Shown here piece after piece: positions 28,327-37,344 of a DNA stretch of 47,879 nt. The stretch comes from an uncultured Lentisphaerota bacterium. GTDB taxonomy: Bacteria > Verrucomicrobiota > Kiritimatiellia > CAIQIC01. The DNA is taken from assembly GCA_903912445.1 (NCBI GenBank), contig CAIWHP010000168.1, positions 1 through 47,879 of the forward strand. Reading direction: 5' to 3'. Every line of letters starts with the position of its first letter. Position 1 is the first letter of the stretch. Position numbers and translations under genes: made by a program. The notes beneath the pieces were generated by a model. It was not told where the DNA came from and made no database searches. It saw only the letters and a list, made by a program, of their open reading frames with translations.

Positions 28327-29358
28327 GTGACGAAACTCTGGACAGGGTGGCTGGCGCTGCTGGCGGTGACCGTGGGGGCAGGGGCGACAGAGCCTTTGCT
28401 GGTAGCGGCCGCAGCTCAGCTCCTCCAACATCAGGCGTCGGATGGCGCGCTGGTGCAGGGGTCGCTGACCTCGTCACGGGTGTGCGTGGTACCCTATTTC
28501 GCAAACCTCGGCGCACTCGGCCTTGTCGCCGCCGGACGGGCGACCGGCGACGGGCGCTACGCCGCCGCCGCGCGGTGCTGGGTGACCTGGTACGAGGCGC
28601 ATCAGAACCCCGACGGCACGATCTTCGACTATGTCCGCACTAACGGCCTGTGGCAGTCGACCGGCGCCTGCGACTCTACGGACTCCTATGCGGCCACCTA
28701 CCTCGAACTATGCTCCGCCATCCAACACACGGCGCCGGACGCCGGGTGGCTGCGCACGCGACGTCCGGCGCTGGAGCGCGCGGTCGCCGCCATCCGCCTG
28801 ACGCGGCAAGCCAACGACCTGACCACTGCACGGCCCGGCTGGCCGGTGCTGTACACGATGGACAACATCGAGGTGTTGCGCGGGTTGCGCGCCGCCGCGG
28901 CGCTGGCCGGCGCGCTGGGCGATGCGGCGTGGCAGCGTGAGCTGGAGTCCACGGCGGCGCGGACAGCGCAGGCCATCGGGCGCGAACTCTACGACGAGAC
29001 GCGGCAGATCTATGGCGTCGGCGTGCAGACCAACGGCGCAAAAATGAAGGACAAGGGCGAGTGGTATCCGTTCGTCATGGCAAACCTGCTGGCGGTGGCG
29101 CAGCTGCCGCCAGCAGAAAGGCAATGCGAACTTTTCGCCAAGCTGCAGCGTGAATACGCCGCCATGATGCCCGGCGAGTTGCGCACCGCTGCCGACTGGG
29201 ACCGGCTGATCTGGTGGGGCTACGCCGCGCGCGGCGTAGGCGACTCCAAGCTGCAGGCGGAAATCTCCAAACGACTCGCCGCCTCTGCCGCCCAGCTGTA
29301 TGTGGTCAACAACCCCGCGACGCTCGGCCGGCTTTGTCTGGTGCTGGTCCCAAACTGA
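28327..29358 (+). CDS. predicted (alpha/alpha)6-barrel glycoside hydrolase-like protein
   Basis: 343 residues with a signal peptide (MTKLWTGWLALLAVTVGAGA, GTG start). The body is built of alternating helices with repeated aromatic pockets: YFANLGALGLVAAGR, WYEAHQNPDGTIFDYVRTNG, ATYLELCSAIQH, YTMDNIEVLRGLRAAA and WDRLIWWGYAARGVGDSK. This is the style of GH88/GH105 and other six-helix-hairpin hydrolases. No specific family can be fixed from sequence alone. It lies among ThuA and a GH-A glycosidase, supporting a role in oligosaccharide breakdown. Confidence 0.55.
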   Translation: MTKLWTGWLALLAVTVGAGATEPLLVAAAAQLLQHQASDGALVQGSLTSSRVCVVPYFANLGALGLVAAGRATGDGRYAAAARCWVTWYEAHQNPDGTIFDYVRTNGLWQSTGACDSTDSYAATYLELCSAIQHTAPDAGWLRTRRPALERAVAAIRLTRQANDLTTARPGWPVLYTMDNIEVLRGLRAAAALAGALGDAAWQRELESTAARTAQAIGRELYDETRQIYGVGVQTNGAKMKDKGEWYPFVMANLLAVAQLPPAERQCELFAKLQREYAAMMPGELRTAADWDRLIWWGYAARGVGDSKLQAEISKRLAASAAQLYVVNNPATLGRLCLVLVPN

Positions 29359-29482
29359 CGCGCCGCCGCTTGCGCGCTTGAATCGTCGCCGGCCGCACCT
29401 TAGCATCTGCACAATTCAACGACCTATCGATGCGCTCGCGTGCTGAGGCGCCGCACTCGCAAGGGAGAATTGTGACTATCAC

Positions 29483-30190
29483 ATGAACTTCGATCCGGTT
29501 AGAACCAGACACACGGCACTGCGACGCGCCGAGGATTGGTTGCACGCGAGAGGCTCCCCGCGTTTTCACATGTTGCTCATTGTCATTGTGACGGGAGCGT
29601 TCGGATTTCTGTTTTCTTTCTTCCTGCTTCATGCGGGCGTCATCGCCATGACTCTGCGCTATCCGCTGGCCGTGGGATTCGCCTACTTGGTATTCCTTGC
29701 ACTGCTGCGGTTGTGGCTGAAATATCAGGTGACAGCCGACTCTTCCGGCACAAGCCACGGCGGATACGATGTATTGGACGCTACCCAGTGCCTTCCCGAT
29801 GTCGTGACAGGCTATGATGGCGGCAGCGCTTCAGGCCCTGGTTCGACCGGAGATGCGCTGGGTGCTTTCGATTTGGACGAACTGGTTTTTGTTGTCATTG
29901 CGGTGGCAGCTATCTTTGCAGGTTTCCTGGTGTGTCTGTATGTGGTCTGGACCGGGCCTGCTTTGCTCGCCGAGGTGTTGGTAGACGGCCTGGTAATGTC
30001 GCGGATTTATAAACGACTGAAGGTGACGGGGCCGGCCTACTGGTTGCCGGGCGTTTTGCGGCGGACTTGGCTGCCCGTTGTCTTGGTCGCGTTGTTCCTG
30101 GCCGTAGCCGGTTTTGCGATGCAGACGATCGCCCCGTCAGCCAAGTCCATAGGCCCGGTCATTGGACATGTGCTTGGCAATGATCGTTAG
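29483..30190 (+). CDS. membrane protein of unknown function
   Basis: 235 residues with four membrane segments: about 30-50, 55-76, 134-156 and 190-211. A Ser/Gly/Asp-rich loop lies between the second and third (about 82-130). A conserved-looking segment after the third (WTGPALLAEVLVDGLVMSRIYKRL) faces the cytoplasm or periplasm. I do not recognise a family. It stands alone between two glycosidase-like genes. Confidence 0.65.
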   Translation: MNFDPVRTRHTALRRAEDWLHARGSPRFHMLLIVIVTGAFGFLFSFFLLHAGVIAMTLRYPLAVGFAYLVFLALLRLWLKYQVTADSSGTSHGGYDVLDATQCLPDVVTGYDGGSASGPGSTGDALGAFDLDELVFVVIAVAAIFAGFLVCLYVVWTGPALLAEVLVDGLVMSRIYKRLKVTGPAYWLPGVLRRTWLPVVLVALFLAVAGFAMQTIAPSAKSIGPVIGHVLGNDR

Positions 30191-30313
30191 GCACACACGG
30201 CGCTCCTTTTCCTTTCTGGTTATTCGACCTTGATTCATGCCTTCGAGCGCTACGGTTTCAACGGCGGCGTTTCTATTTGCCGACGCTTGGCGGCAGGGCT
30301 AGCATCCTGCGCT

Positions 30314-33004
30314 ATGAAAGCATTCTTTTGCTTCCTGTTGCTCTGCGGATTCCTCCACGCGGCCGGGGCCGTGCCGCGGGAACTGGTTTGCAACGGCTCC
30401 TTCGAGGAAATCGCCGACGGCACGCCGGCGGGCTGGGAAACCAGCGGCGCGAAATCAGTCGAGCAGAAAATTACCCCCGATCAAGGTCATGACGGCCAGC
30501 GCTGTGCGCGGCTCGCTTGCACGGCGTTCAGCGGCGACAGTCCGAGCACGCACGCGATGCTCTGCCAGGTCGGCCGCGTCACCGTGCGCAAGGGCCAATG
30601 GTACCGGCTGACGTTCTGGGCCAAGGCGACGGCGCTCAAGGCGGGCGGAGTGGATGTGGCGCTGACCAATATGCGGCCTTGGGAGAATGCCGGGCTCGAC
30701 GAGTCCTTCACGCCGCAAGCCGCCTGGCAGCGCCACGAGCTGCTCTTCCGCGCAAAGGAAGAGCTGCCCGCCGCGTCCAGCCGCCTGCAGTTCTGGTTCA
30801 AGGGCACGGGCACGCTTTGGCTCGACGACGTGTCGCTGGTGGAGTCGGAGGTGGGGCAGGAGTGGTATCCGCAAATCAGCACCGCAGGCGTGAAAAACTT
30901 TGTGCCCAACAGCAGCTTTGAATGCGGCGCGGCGAATTGGGGCAGCCTGACCTGGGGCCTGAGCGGCTGGGCCGGCAACCTCTATCGCTTGGAAGGCGAG
31001 TTGGACGCCGCGGCCCCGCAACACGGGGGACATAGCCTGAAGATCGCGCTCAATGCCCGTACGCTGCCGGTGTTCTGGTTCGATTACTATGACCCCGTGC
31101 GCGAACCGGTGCGTCGTGTCCTCGCGGCGAACAAAGGCTGGTTCCGCGTCACGCCCGGCGAAAGGCTGACGCTCTCCGCGTGGCTGCGCGCCGACTCCGA
31201 CGGCGTCGTCGCACAGTTCGGCATCAACGAGTGCAACGGCTGGACGCAGAAGCAGCGGGTGACCGCCGGGAAGGAATGGCAGCGCCACGAGTTCAGCTTT
31301 GCGCCGCATCAGCCGTTCATCTTCATCGCCATCGGGCCCGACCTCGAAGCCTCGCAGCGCGACGCCGCGACGCTCTGGCTTGACGCCATCCAGCTTGAGC
31401 GGGGCGCACACGCCACCGCCTATGAACCGCGCACGCCGGTCGAGTCGTTCATCGATAGCCCGGTCGAGGGCAACATTTTCATGAAGCCGGCCGAGGGCCT
31501 GAAGCTCACCGCCCGCGCCTTTAATAACGGCGACGCTGCGGCCCAAATGACCAGCCAGCTAAAGGTGGAGGATTTCTTCGGGAAGAGCGCCGCATCCGCC
31601 TGCACGGCCTTTGAAGTCGGGCCACACTCTGGCAGGAGCATCCCGTTCGACGGCCTCTGCACCAACCGGCAGGGCTTCTTCCGCGCGGACTGGATCGCGA
31701 ATGGCGCGACGCAGTCTCTGCGCGCGGCCCTCATCACGCCTGCGGCGGCGGGCAGCACCGACTCGCCGCTGGGCTTCAACCACGCCTATCCGTGGGATTT
31801 CCTCGTGCGGCTCGCGCGCGCCGCCGGCTGCGTCTGGTGGCGCGACTGGTCGGCGAAATGGCAGGCCGTCGAGCCGCAGCCGGGCCAGTTCGACTTCGCC
31901 GCGGCCGATGCCCAGATCAACCGCGTGCTCGCGCTGGATTCCGAGGTCGAGGTGCTGCTGCCGTTCCCGTCGGCCAACTGGTCGTCGAGCGCGCCCTCCG
32001 CGGTTGTGGCGCGCGCCGCTTCCGGCAAATATCCCGACTCCCGCCTGCCCGTCGCGTTCGCGCCCAAAGACCAGCACGACTTCGACCGCTACGCGGCCGA
32101 AGTCGTGCGCCACTATCGCGCCGCGCAGCCGCGGCCGGTTACGACCTACCAGATCCTCAACGAGCCGGTCTACACCGACTACGCGCTACCGCGCCAGAAG
32201 GGTTACGGGCTCGGCGACTATCTGCGCCTGCTCAGCTCCGCCTACCGCGCGATGAAGGCCGCCGACCCGCAGTGCCGCATCGTCGGCGGCATCAGCGCGA
32301 ACCTCGGCGCCGGGATGACGCGCGAATTCGTCGAGCAGGGCGGCCTGAGCTCGTGCGACGTGTTCGATCTGCACATGTACAACGCCTGCGTGCCCGCCGA
32401 GACCTTCACCGAACCGTTTGCCGGGCTCGACCAGCTGATGCGCGCGCACGGCGGCCCCAAGCCCGTCTGGATCACCGAGTGGGGCTGCTATGCCGATGAC
32501 GATCCGGCGTGCTTCCCCCAGACGGTGGGCGATGCCACGATGAACCGCTGCAAGTGGCCGAGCGAGCGAGCCGCTACCGAGCACATCGCCAAGTTCACCG
32601 CCATCGCCTTCGCCCACGGCGTCCGCAAGCTCTTCTTCCACGCCGGCACCTGTGGCCTGATCAACCATACCGATGCCGGCGGCGTACTGTTCGAATACGG
32701 CGGCACGCCGCGCAAGATGTACGCCGGCGCCGCGGCGCTCAACCGCCTGCTCGGCGTGCCGGAAAGTTGCGCGCTCGCCATCGAGCGTGACGATCTGCGC
32801 GCCTATGTGTTCCAGAGGCAGGGCGCCGCCGTTGCCGTGGTGTGGTCCGGTGCGGAGCGGCCCACCGCCTTGCATCTGCCGGAAGGTGTGCAGGCCTTCG
32901 ATATCATGGGCAACGTTCTGCCGGGCCGCGATGTCCCGCTGACGGCCACGCCGGTCTATCTGCAAGCCGCCTCCGCCGCGGAGCTGACGAAACTCTTCAA
33001 GTGA
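30314..33004 (+). CDS. secreted glycoside hydrolase, clan GH-A, with carbohydrate-binding modules
   Basis: About 896 residues with a signal peptide (MKAFFCFLLLCGFLHAAGA). Two carbohydrate-binding-module-like regions follow, opening with LVCNGSFEE and NFVPNSSFECG, the start pattern of CBM4/9-type beta-sandwiches. From about residue 478 a TIM-barrel follows with GFNHAYPWDFLVRLARAAG, the acid/base Glu617 in LNEP and the nucleophile Glu722 in ITEWG, typical of clan GH-A (GH39 or GH5-like). A small beta-domain ends the protein. The frame opens upstream to a TTG at 30230, but the ATG at 30314 gives the signal peptide. It faces the glycosyltransferase gene tail to tail. Confidence 0.83.
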   Translation: MKAFFCFLLLCGFLHAAGAVPRELVCNGSFEEIADGTPAGWETSGAKSVEQKITPDQGHDGQRCARLACTAFSGDSPSTHAMLCQVGRVTVRKGQWYRLTFWAKATALKAGGVDVALTNMRPWENAGLDESFTPQAAWQRHELLFRAKEELPAASSRLQFWFKGTGTLWLDDVSLVESEVGQEWYPQISTAGVKNFVPNSSFECGAANWGSLTWGLSGWAGNLYRLEGELDAAAPQHGGHSLKIALNARTLPVFWFDYYDPVREPVRRVLAANKGWFRVTPGERLTLSAWLRADSDGVVAQFGINECNGWTQKQRVTAGKEWQRHEFSFAPHQPFIFIAIGPDLEASQRDAATLWLDAIQLERGAHATAYEPRTPVESFIDSPVEGNIFMKPAEGLKLTARAFNNGDAAAQMTSQLKVEDFFGKSAASACTAFEVGPHSGRSIPFDGLCTNRQGFFRADWIANGATQSLRAALITPAAAGSTDSPLGFNHAYPWDFLVRLARAAGCVWWRDWSAKWQAVEPQPGQFDFAAADAQINRVLALDSEVEVLLPFPSANWSSSAPSAVVARAASGKYPDSRLPVAFAPKDQHDFDRYAAEVVRHYRAAQPRPVTTYQILNEPVYTDYALPRQKGYGLGDYLRLLSSAYRAMKAADPQCRIVGGISANLGAGMTREFVEQGGLSSCDVFDLHMYNACVPAETFTEPFAGLDQLMRAHGGPKPVWITEWGCYADDDPACFPQTVGDATMNRCKWPSERAATEHIAKFTAIAFAHGVRKLFFHAGTCGLINHTDAGGVLFEYGGTPRKMYAGAAALNRLLGVPESCALAIERDDLRAYVFQRQGAAVAVVWSGAERPTALHLPEGVQAFDIMGNVLPGRDVPLTATPVYLQAASAAELTKLFK

Positions 33005-33006
33005 AT

Positions 33007-33081
33007 GTAGGGGCGCAGTCTTGCTGCGCCCATCCTATTTGTCTGCTGCATACCGAGGGCGCAGCAAGCCTGCGCCCCTAC
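33007..33081. repeat. BIME-like element, GTAGGGG...CCCCTAC
   Basis: The 75-bp element is bounded by GTAGGGGCGCAG (33007-33018) and CTGCGCCCCTAC (33070-33081). It holds two hairpins with identical arms: GGGCGCAG-TCTTG-CTGCGCCC (33011-33031) and GGGCGCAG-CAAGC-CTGCGCCC (33057-33077). The first hairpin is identical to that at 4701-4721. Confidence 0.7.
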
Positions 33082-33131
33082 TATGCGGCATCAGCTGGTC
33101 TATTGTGAGATGCGTGTGTAGTCCCCGAAAG

Positions 33132-33179
33132 TTTCCAATACTTGGAAAATCGCGCGTGCTGGTTTCCAAGGTCTGGAAA
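33132..33179. promoter_or_regulatory. paired TTCCAANNNTTGGAA palindromes between convergent genes
   Basis: TTTCCAATACTTGGAAA (33132-33148) and TTTCCAAGGTCTGGAAA (33163-33179) have centres 31 bp apart. They end 2 bp before the stop of the minus-strand glycosyltransferase and follow the plus-strand glycosidase. At this place an upstream operator role is not possible, so a terminator, nucleoid-binding or mobile-repeat role should be considered. Confidence 0.55.
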
Positions 33180-33180
33180 G

Positions 33181-35190
33181 TTACTTCGGCGCGAAGGCAC
33201 GCAGTTCGGCGAGGCTCCACCAGGCGCGCCGATTAGCCGCGGTCAGCACCAGCCGGAGGTGGCGTGTGGTCAGCGGTGCAAACGCCACGGTGAAATGGTC
33301 GCCATAGACATTGAACCGCGGCTGGCCATTCTCCCAAAACAACATGGAGCCTTGCTCCGTGGAATCCTGGATGCTGCGCCATGCGGTCCCATCCTCGGAA
33401 GCTTCCAGACGGAAGGCGCCGGGTGCGTCGGTGAAATCCTTGCCGAGTTCACAGCGCAGCAGGCAGACCTTTTGCGGCGCACCAAAATCCAGCGCGAAGG
33501 TCATGTCCTTCTGTTGAGCCACGCCGCTGTCCCAGCTTGTGTCCAGCTTGCCATCGAGCACATGGGCGGCGGCTTGAGACTTCAGGCTGGCGGCGACCTG
33601 CCAGCCATGGCGCGGCAGTTCGACCAGCTCCACGCGGCCATAGGGCGGGACGAAATCGTGATAGATAAAGAAGTCGCCGACCGCCTCCTTCTTGAATTGC
33701 GCGCCGATGTTTTTCAGGGACACGTCGAAGTCGCCGGGGAAGAAGCGCAGGGTGGGGTGGGCGACATAGGCGACGTTGGTCGCGGCATCGAGCACGTCCT
33801 TGAACTTCACGTCGTTGGCGCGGCGCGGGAAACGCTCGTTGTAGGGTTCACCGAAGATGATCTTCTCGGCGGCCTCGTAGGTGCAGCGGTAGGCGATCCA
33901 GTAGTGTGCGTAGACGCGGTTAATACCGTGTGTTTGCAGCCACTGGTGCAGCGGACGCGAGTCGGGCAGTTCCAGGTTCTTCGCCAGGACCTGCGGATCG
34001 CGCCAGTTCCGGACCAGCAGGGCGACGCCCCAGCCCTGGCCGATGACGAGCAAGGCGAGCAGCACTCCGAACAACCAGCGGGACTTCGCGCGGAGCTGGT
34101 CGAGGCCGAGCGCCAGCAGCACCGGCAGCGCGGACATGATCGGCAGGAGGTAGCGCACGTCCTTCCAGCCGGAACGCGAGCTGCGGCAGAAGGTGAAAAT
34201 GACCGCGCCGGCCAGCGCGGCGAGCAGGATGACGCCGTCACTGTTTTTCAAGGAGAGCAGCGGCAGGCGCGCGAACATCTTCCAGCGGCTGCACAGCGCC
34301 CACAGGAGCGCGACGATCCAGATCAGCCCGATCGCCCACGCCAGCGCGAGCGGTAGGCTGGTGAAGTGCTCACTATCGCCATACAACATCACCTTCAGCC
34401 CGAGGAGGAACTGCAGGGTGCCCGTACAGGCGATGTGGAGCAGTTCCCACGAGTTGTGCCACGACGTGGTCTGGCCGACGTCGCGGAAGGTCGCGCCATG
34501 ATGGATGACGTTGTAGACGAGCAGCGGCAAGGAGCCGACGACGAAGGCGGCGCCGCCCGCCCACGCCTCGCGGCGCAGGAAGAGCAGCTTGTCACGCAGG
34601 AACAGGATCAGGCCGGCGACGCCGATATAGCTGATCATGAGGATGTGCAGCCAGAAGGCGAACCCGAGCAGGAAGCCGAGGGCGACGAACTTGGCCAGGC
34701 GGCGCGGCTCGTCGGGCCGGAAGGCGAGGTCGTGGATGAGTACCAGGGCAAACGAACCCAGCGTGGTACAGGCGAGATAGTTGTCCGGCGGGATCAGCGC
34801 GCCGTTCATCGCCAGATAGGGTGGGGGGATGACGAGCAGCGCGAGCAACGTCACGCCGGCCGACGCGCCGCCGATGCGCCGGGCGAGCTGCCAGCTGGCC
34901 AACAGAAAGAGGAGGCCCATCAACAGCACATAGACACGGACGGCGAACAGGGTCGGGCCGAGCAGCGCAATCGTGCCCGCCTGAAAGATCGATTCCTGCG
35001 TGCCCATGTAGGACTGGCCCCAATAGACGATCGGGAATTCGCCCTTGAGCATGTGCATGGCCATCAGGCCGGGCCAGGCCTCGTCGGAGGAAAGGGGCAC
35101 GGTCTTCAGCGCGAAGCCAAAGAAGCCGAGGCGGAAGAGCACCGCCAACACCACGAGGAGCCAGACGAGACGTTTCACGCGACGCACCAT
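33181..35190 (-). CDS. GT39/ArnT-like membrane glycosyltransferase with C-terminal discoidin-like domain
   Basis: 669 residues. The N-terminal ~430 residues have about ten membrane segments in the GT39/PMT style. The loop after the first helix contains an acidic pair (LSSDEAWPGLMAMHMLKGEF) as expected for a C-type, lipid-linked-sugar-dependent enzyme. A soluble region then leads to a C-terminal domain (~540-669) with HVLDGKLDTSWDSG, LEASEDGTAWRSIQ and TRHLRLVLTAANRRAWWSLA, the pattern of F5/8 type C (discoidin) domains. Such a fusion would place a sugar-binding module on the external face. It could glycosylate a cell-surface acceptor. The start ATG is at 35188-35190. Confidence 0.8.
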   Translation of the reverse strand: MVRRVKRLVWLLVVLAVLFRLGFFGFALKTVPLSSDEAWPGLMAMHMLKGEFPIVYWGQSYMGTQESIFQAGTIALLGPTLFAVRVYVLLMGLLFLLASWQLARRIGGASAGVTLLALLVIPPPYLAMNGALIPPDNYLACTTLGSFALVLIHDLAFRPDEPRRLAKFVALGFLLGFAFWLHILMISYIGVAGLILFLRDKLLFLRREAWAGGAAFVVGSLPLLVYNVIHHGATFRDVGQTTSWHNSWELLHIACTGTLQFLLGLKVMLYGDSEHFTSLPLALAWAIGLIWIVALLWALCSRWKMFARLPLLSLKNSDGVILLAALAGAVIFTFCRSSRSGWKDVRYLLPIMSALPVLLALGLDQLRAKSRWLFGVLLALLVIGQGWGVALLVRNWRDPQVLAKNLELPDSRPLHQWLQTHGINRVYAHYWIAYRCTYEAAEKIIFGEPYNERFPRRANDVKFKDVLDAATNVAYVAHPTLRFFPGDFDVSLKNIGAQFKKEAVGDFFIYHDFVPPYGRVELVELPRHGWQVAASLKSQAAAHVLDGKLDTSWDSGVAQQKDMTFALDFGAPQKVCLLRCELGKDFTDAPGAFRLEASEDGTAWRSIQDSTEQGSMLFWENGQPRFNVYGDHFTVAFAPLTTRHLRLVLTAANRRAWWSLAELRAFAPK

Positions 35191-35202
35191 AGAACGGAGT
35201 TA

Positions 35203-35230
35203 CGCCGGAATAAAACCTTTTTTTCCGGCG
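35203..35230. promoter_or_regulatory. stem-loop upstream of the glycosyltransferase gene
   Basis: CGCCGGAA (35203-35210) pairs perfectly with TTCCGGCG (35223-35230) across a 12-nt A/T loop. On the minus strand the hairpin ends 12 nt before the start codon. It could shield the ribosome site or act as a regulator target. Confidence 0.4.
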
Positions 35231-35307
35231 GGAATTCGATTGCGCTGTGGTGACTCGCACCTCTATGCTTTATGAAGAACATGAGCGCAGGGAAATTGAA
35301 GTGCCGG

Positions 35308-35326
35308 TGTGACTTTATTATGTCAC
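35308..35326. promoter_or_regulatory. inverted repeat upstream of the excisionase-like gene
   Basis: TGTGAC (35308-35313) and GTCAC (35322-35326) face each other across eight A/T-rich bases, 24 bp before the ATG. The symmetric layout suits an operator for the small DNA-binding protein that follows, or another dimeric regulator. Confidence 0.4.
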
Positions 35327-35349
35327 GGCAGTGATTTTGGGTAACAAAC

Positions 35350-35592
35350 ATGGAAACAAGAAAAATTGCTAAAGAGCCTGCAGCCTTGCCAGAATTGGCT
35401 CCTGCAGCGGATGAATTTTTGGACACCGCTGAATTGCTCAAGAGGCTTCACATTTCTGAGCGAGAGCTACACCGTCGCCGGAAGGAATACCACGAAAGCG
35501 GCAAGACACGCGGTATCCCATGTATTCGCTCGGGCACGATATGGCTTTACTACTGGCCGGATGTGAGAGCGTTTTTATTGGCGGGAAGATGA
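35350..35592 (+). CDS. small excisionase/MerR-like DNA-binding protein
   Basis: 80 residues. The core FLDTAELLKRLHISERELHRR and the following GIPCIRSGTIWLYYWPDVRAFL match the winged helix-turn-helix of excisionase and prophage-type DNA-binding proteins: the first helix pair reads DNA, and the IWLYYWPDVRAFL tail is the wing plus last helix. Base composition is lower in GC than its neighbours. No integrase is nearby, so this is an orphan, possibly a relic of a mobile element. No strong Shine-Dalgarno is visible. Confidence 0.6.
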   Translation: METRKIAKEPAALPELAPAADEFLDTAELLKRLHISERELHRRRKEYHESGKTRGIPCIRSGTIWLYYWPDVRAFLLAGR

Positions 35593-35677
35593 AACCTTCA
35601 AGCACACATCCTAACCCGCACTGTTGAAAGTTAAGATGTTGCAAATCGCCGTAAACCCAATGTTTTTAAGGTCATAA

Positions 35678-36499
35678 ATGAGCGCCGGTTATATCCATAG
35701 CTTCACGCCGCAGGAACAGCAGCGCCTGGTCGAACAGGCCGAGTTCCTGGTTCCCTGGCTGCACCGCCACGTGGATTATGCCAGCTGCACGCGCGTGCTG
35801 GAGGTCGGCTGCGGCGTCGGCGCGCAACTGCGCGTGCTCGCGCGGCGTTTCCCGGCCACGCAGTTCACCGGCCTCGACGCCGCGCCGGAGCAGCTGGAGC
35901 GCGCCCGGGTCTTGCTGGCCGAAGCGCTCGCTGCCGGACGCGTCGCCTTGGCGCAAGGTTCCGCCTATGCCTTGCCCTTTCCCGCGGCCGCCTTCGATGG
36001 CGCTTTTTTCTGCTGGGTCTTCGAGCATCTGGATCAGCCCGCCGTGGCGATGCGTGAGGCGGCGCGTGTTTTGCAACCCGGCGGCGTCCTCTTTGCCTCG
36101 GAAGTGTTCAACGCCGGTGTCTATTGCGATCCGCCGCGTGCTGCGCTCATGGACTATTGGCGCGCGTTCAACCGGCTCCAGGGAGAATTCGGCGGGCACC
36201 CCGATATCGGCCTGCGGCTGGCCAACCTCGCCGTGGAGGCGGGTTTGTGCCAGGTGGAATTGCGCGACATCGCGCCGCACCTCGACGGCCGGCTGGCGCC
36301 GGCGGAGCGCAAGGCGATGGCGGATTATTTCTGCGCGATCTTTTCCAGCGGCGCGCCGGAACTTGTCCGGCGCGGCCGCGTCACTCCGGAACTCGTCGCC
36401 GCGATGCAGCGCGATTTTGCCGTCATCGCCGCCGAACCCGACGCGATCATGGTCTATACCGCCTTCCAGCTCCGCGCGGTCAAGCCTGCGACTGGTTGA
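35678..36499 (+). CDS. class I SAM-dependent methyltransferase
   Basis: 273 residues. Motif I is RVLEVGCGVGAQLRVLARRF (about 39-58), followed by FTGLDAAPEQLERAR with the acidic residue that binds the ribose. ALPFPAAAFDGAFFCWVFEHL and REAARVLQPGGVLFASEVF complete the Methyltransf_11/25 pattern. The substrate is unknown; the C-terminal ~120 residues would set it. AAGG precedes the ATG by a suitable distance. The gene is 85 bp after the excisionase-like gene, with no evident link. Confidence 0.82.
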   Translation: MSAGYIHSFTPQEQQRLVEQAEFLVPWLHRHVDYASCTRVLEVGCGVGAQLRVLARRFPATQFTGLDAAPEQLERARVLLAEALAAGRVALAQGSAYALPFPAAAFDGAFFCWVFEHLDQPAVAMREAARVLQPGGVLFASEVFNAGVYCDPPRAALMDYWRAFNRLQGEFGGHPDIGLRLANLAVEAGLCQVELRDIAPHLDGRLAPAERKAMADYFCAIFSSGAPELVRRGRVTPELVAAMQRDFAVIAAEPDAIMVYTAFQLRAVKPATG

Positions 36500-36576
36500 A
36501 GTTTGTCCGCCATCCTGGATGGTAAAGATCTAATTGGTATTAGCTGCAAAGGCGAGTCAACCCATTCCAAATATGG

Positions 36577-36768
36577 TTGGCCGGGTCTCCGCCCCGGCGC
36601 ACCCCATCGGAAACAGAAAAGAAAGCATCCGCAGTTTCACGGATGACACAGATTTTTCGAATGATGAATCAGGAAAGCCGGAAGGCAGGAAAAGCACACC
36701 GCCAAGCCGCCAAGCGCTCCAAGAAAGCCCGCTGCTTTGTGGGCGGGGCTTCCAGCCCCGCGAACCCC
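36577..36768. repeat. two REP-like hairpins in a gene-free stretch
   Basis: GCCGGG/CCCGGC (36580-36598) and GCGGGGCT/AGCCCCGC (36743-36761) share the same frame, ending in a CG.ACCCC-type tail, and are about 160 bp apart. Between them is AT-richer low-complexity sequence with GATGACACAGATT-type units. The whole gap from 36500 to about 37345 has no convincing gene. Confidence 0.5.
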
Positions 36769-37083
36769 ACCACAACAAGAGCGCTGCAGTCGGGAGCGGC
36801 GATCCCGGCCAACCCAAACCCGCCGGAGCCGGAGCGCCAGCGGCGGCAACAGCGGCGGCGCCCCCTCGAAAACTTCTTTCCCCAAGTAGTACGAAATCGA
36901 ATACGTTCGCGTCTCCCAGAACATCACAGACGGCAAATGCTTCGCACAGCAACAAACCGCTCGCCTTTACATTACATTCCCGGTGCCACCGGGCTCAGGG
37001 AAAACCATCCTAACAAGCTGCGGCGAAACCTCTCCATCAGTCCTCGATAACATGAGCACCACGCCGCCCAACAGTATCTTCAA

Positions 37084-37124
37084 TCACCGGCAATGTTCTA
37101 GTCCTCGCAGGTCACGGGGACTTG
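37084..37124 (+). repeat. 41-bp direct repeat, copy 1
   Basis: The sequence matches copy 2 at 39115-39155 in 39 of 41 positions, differing only in a TT/CG pair. Its second half forms a hairpin, AGTCCTCG-CAGGTCA-CGGGGACT, with one T.G pair. Weaker similarity extends some 30 bp to the left. The two copies flank the island with the transposase relic and the PEP-CTERM gene. Confidence 0.6.
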
Positions 37125-37344
37125 GGTAGTAATTATCTATTTGGTATTATTAGGAAAGGTGCTGTAACCAATTCCAATTAAGGTGAGTAGAGCACCCTCT
37201 CGGGGGTGTGAGGTGGCAGAAACAAAATGCTGTACAGGCTGAAAAGGAAGTTTTAGCACTGTTTACACCCTGGAAAGGGAGGGTGAACCAACGGGTTAAC
37301 GGGGGTTTAAAAGGGATGAGTAGAGCCGTTTGCTGGAAAATATT

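Noticed and set aside
30230-30313. TTG start for the GH-A glycosidase
   Set aside because: ATG at 30314 gives a textbook signal peptide. The upstream residues do not.
35308-35326. CRP-type operator
   Set aside because: The half-sites resemble TGTGA/TCAC, but the spacer is 10 bases and not the 6 needed for CRP.
36534-37050. Two overlapping plus-strand open frames
   Set aside because: They run through REP hairpins and low-complexity sequence. No ribosome site or domain is visible.
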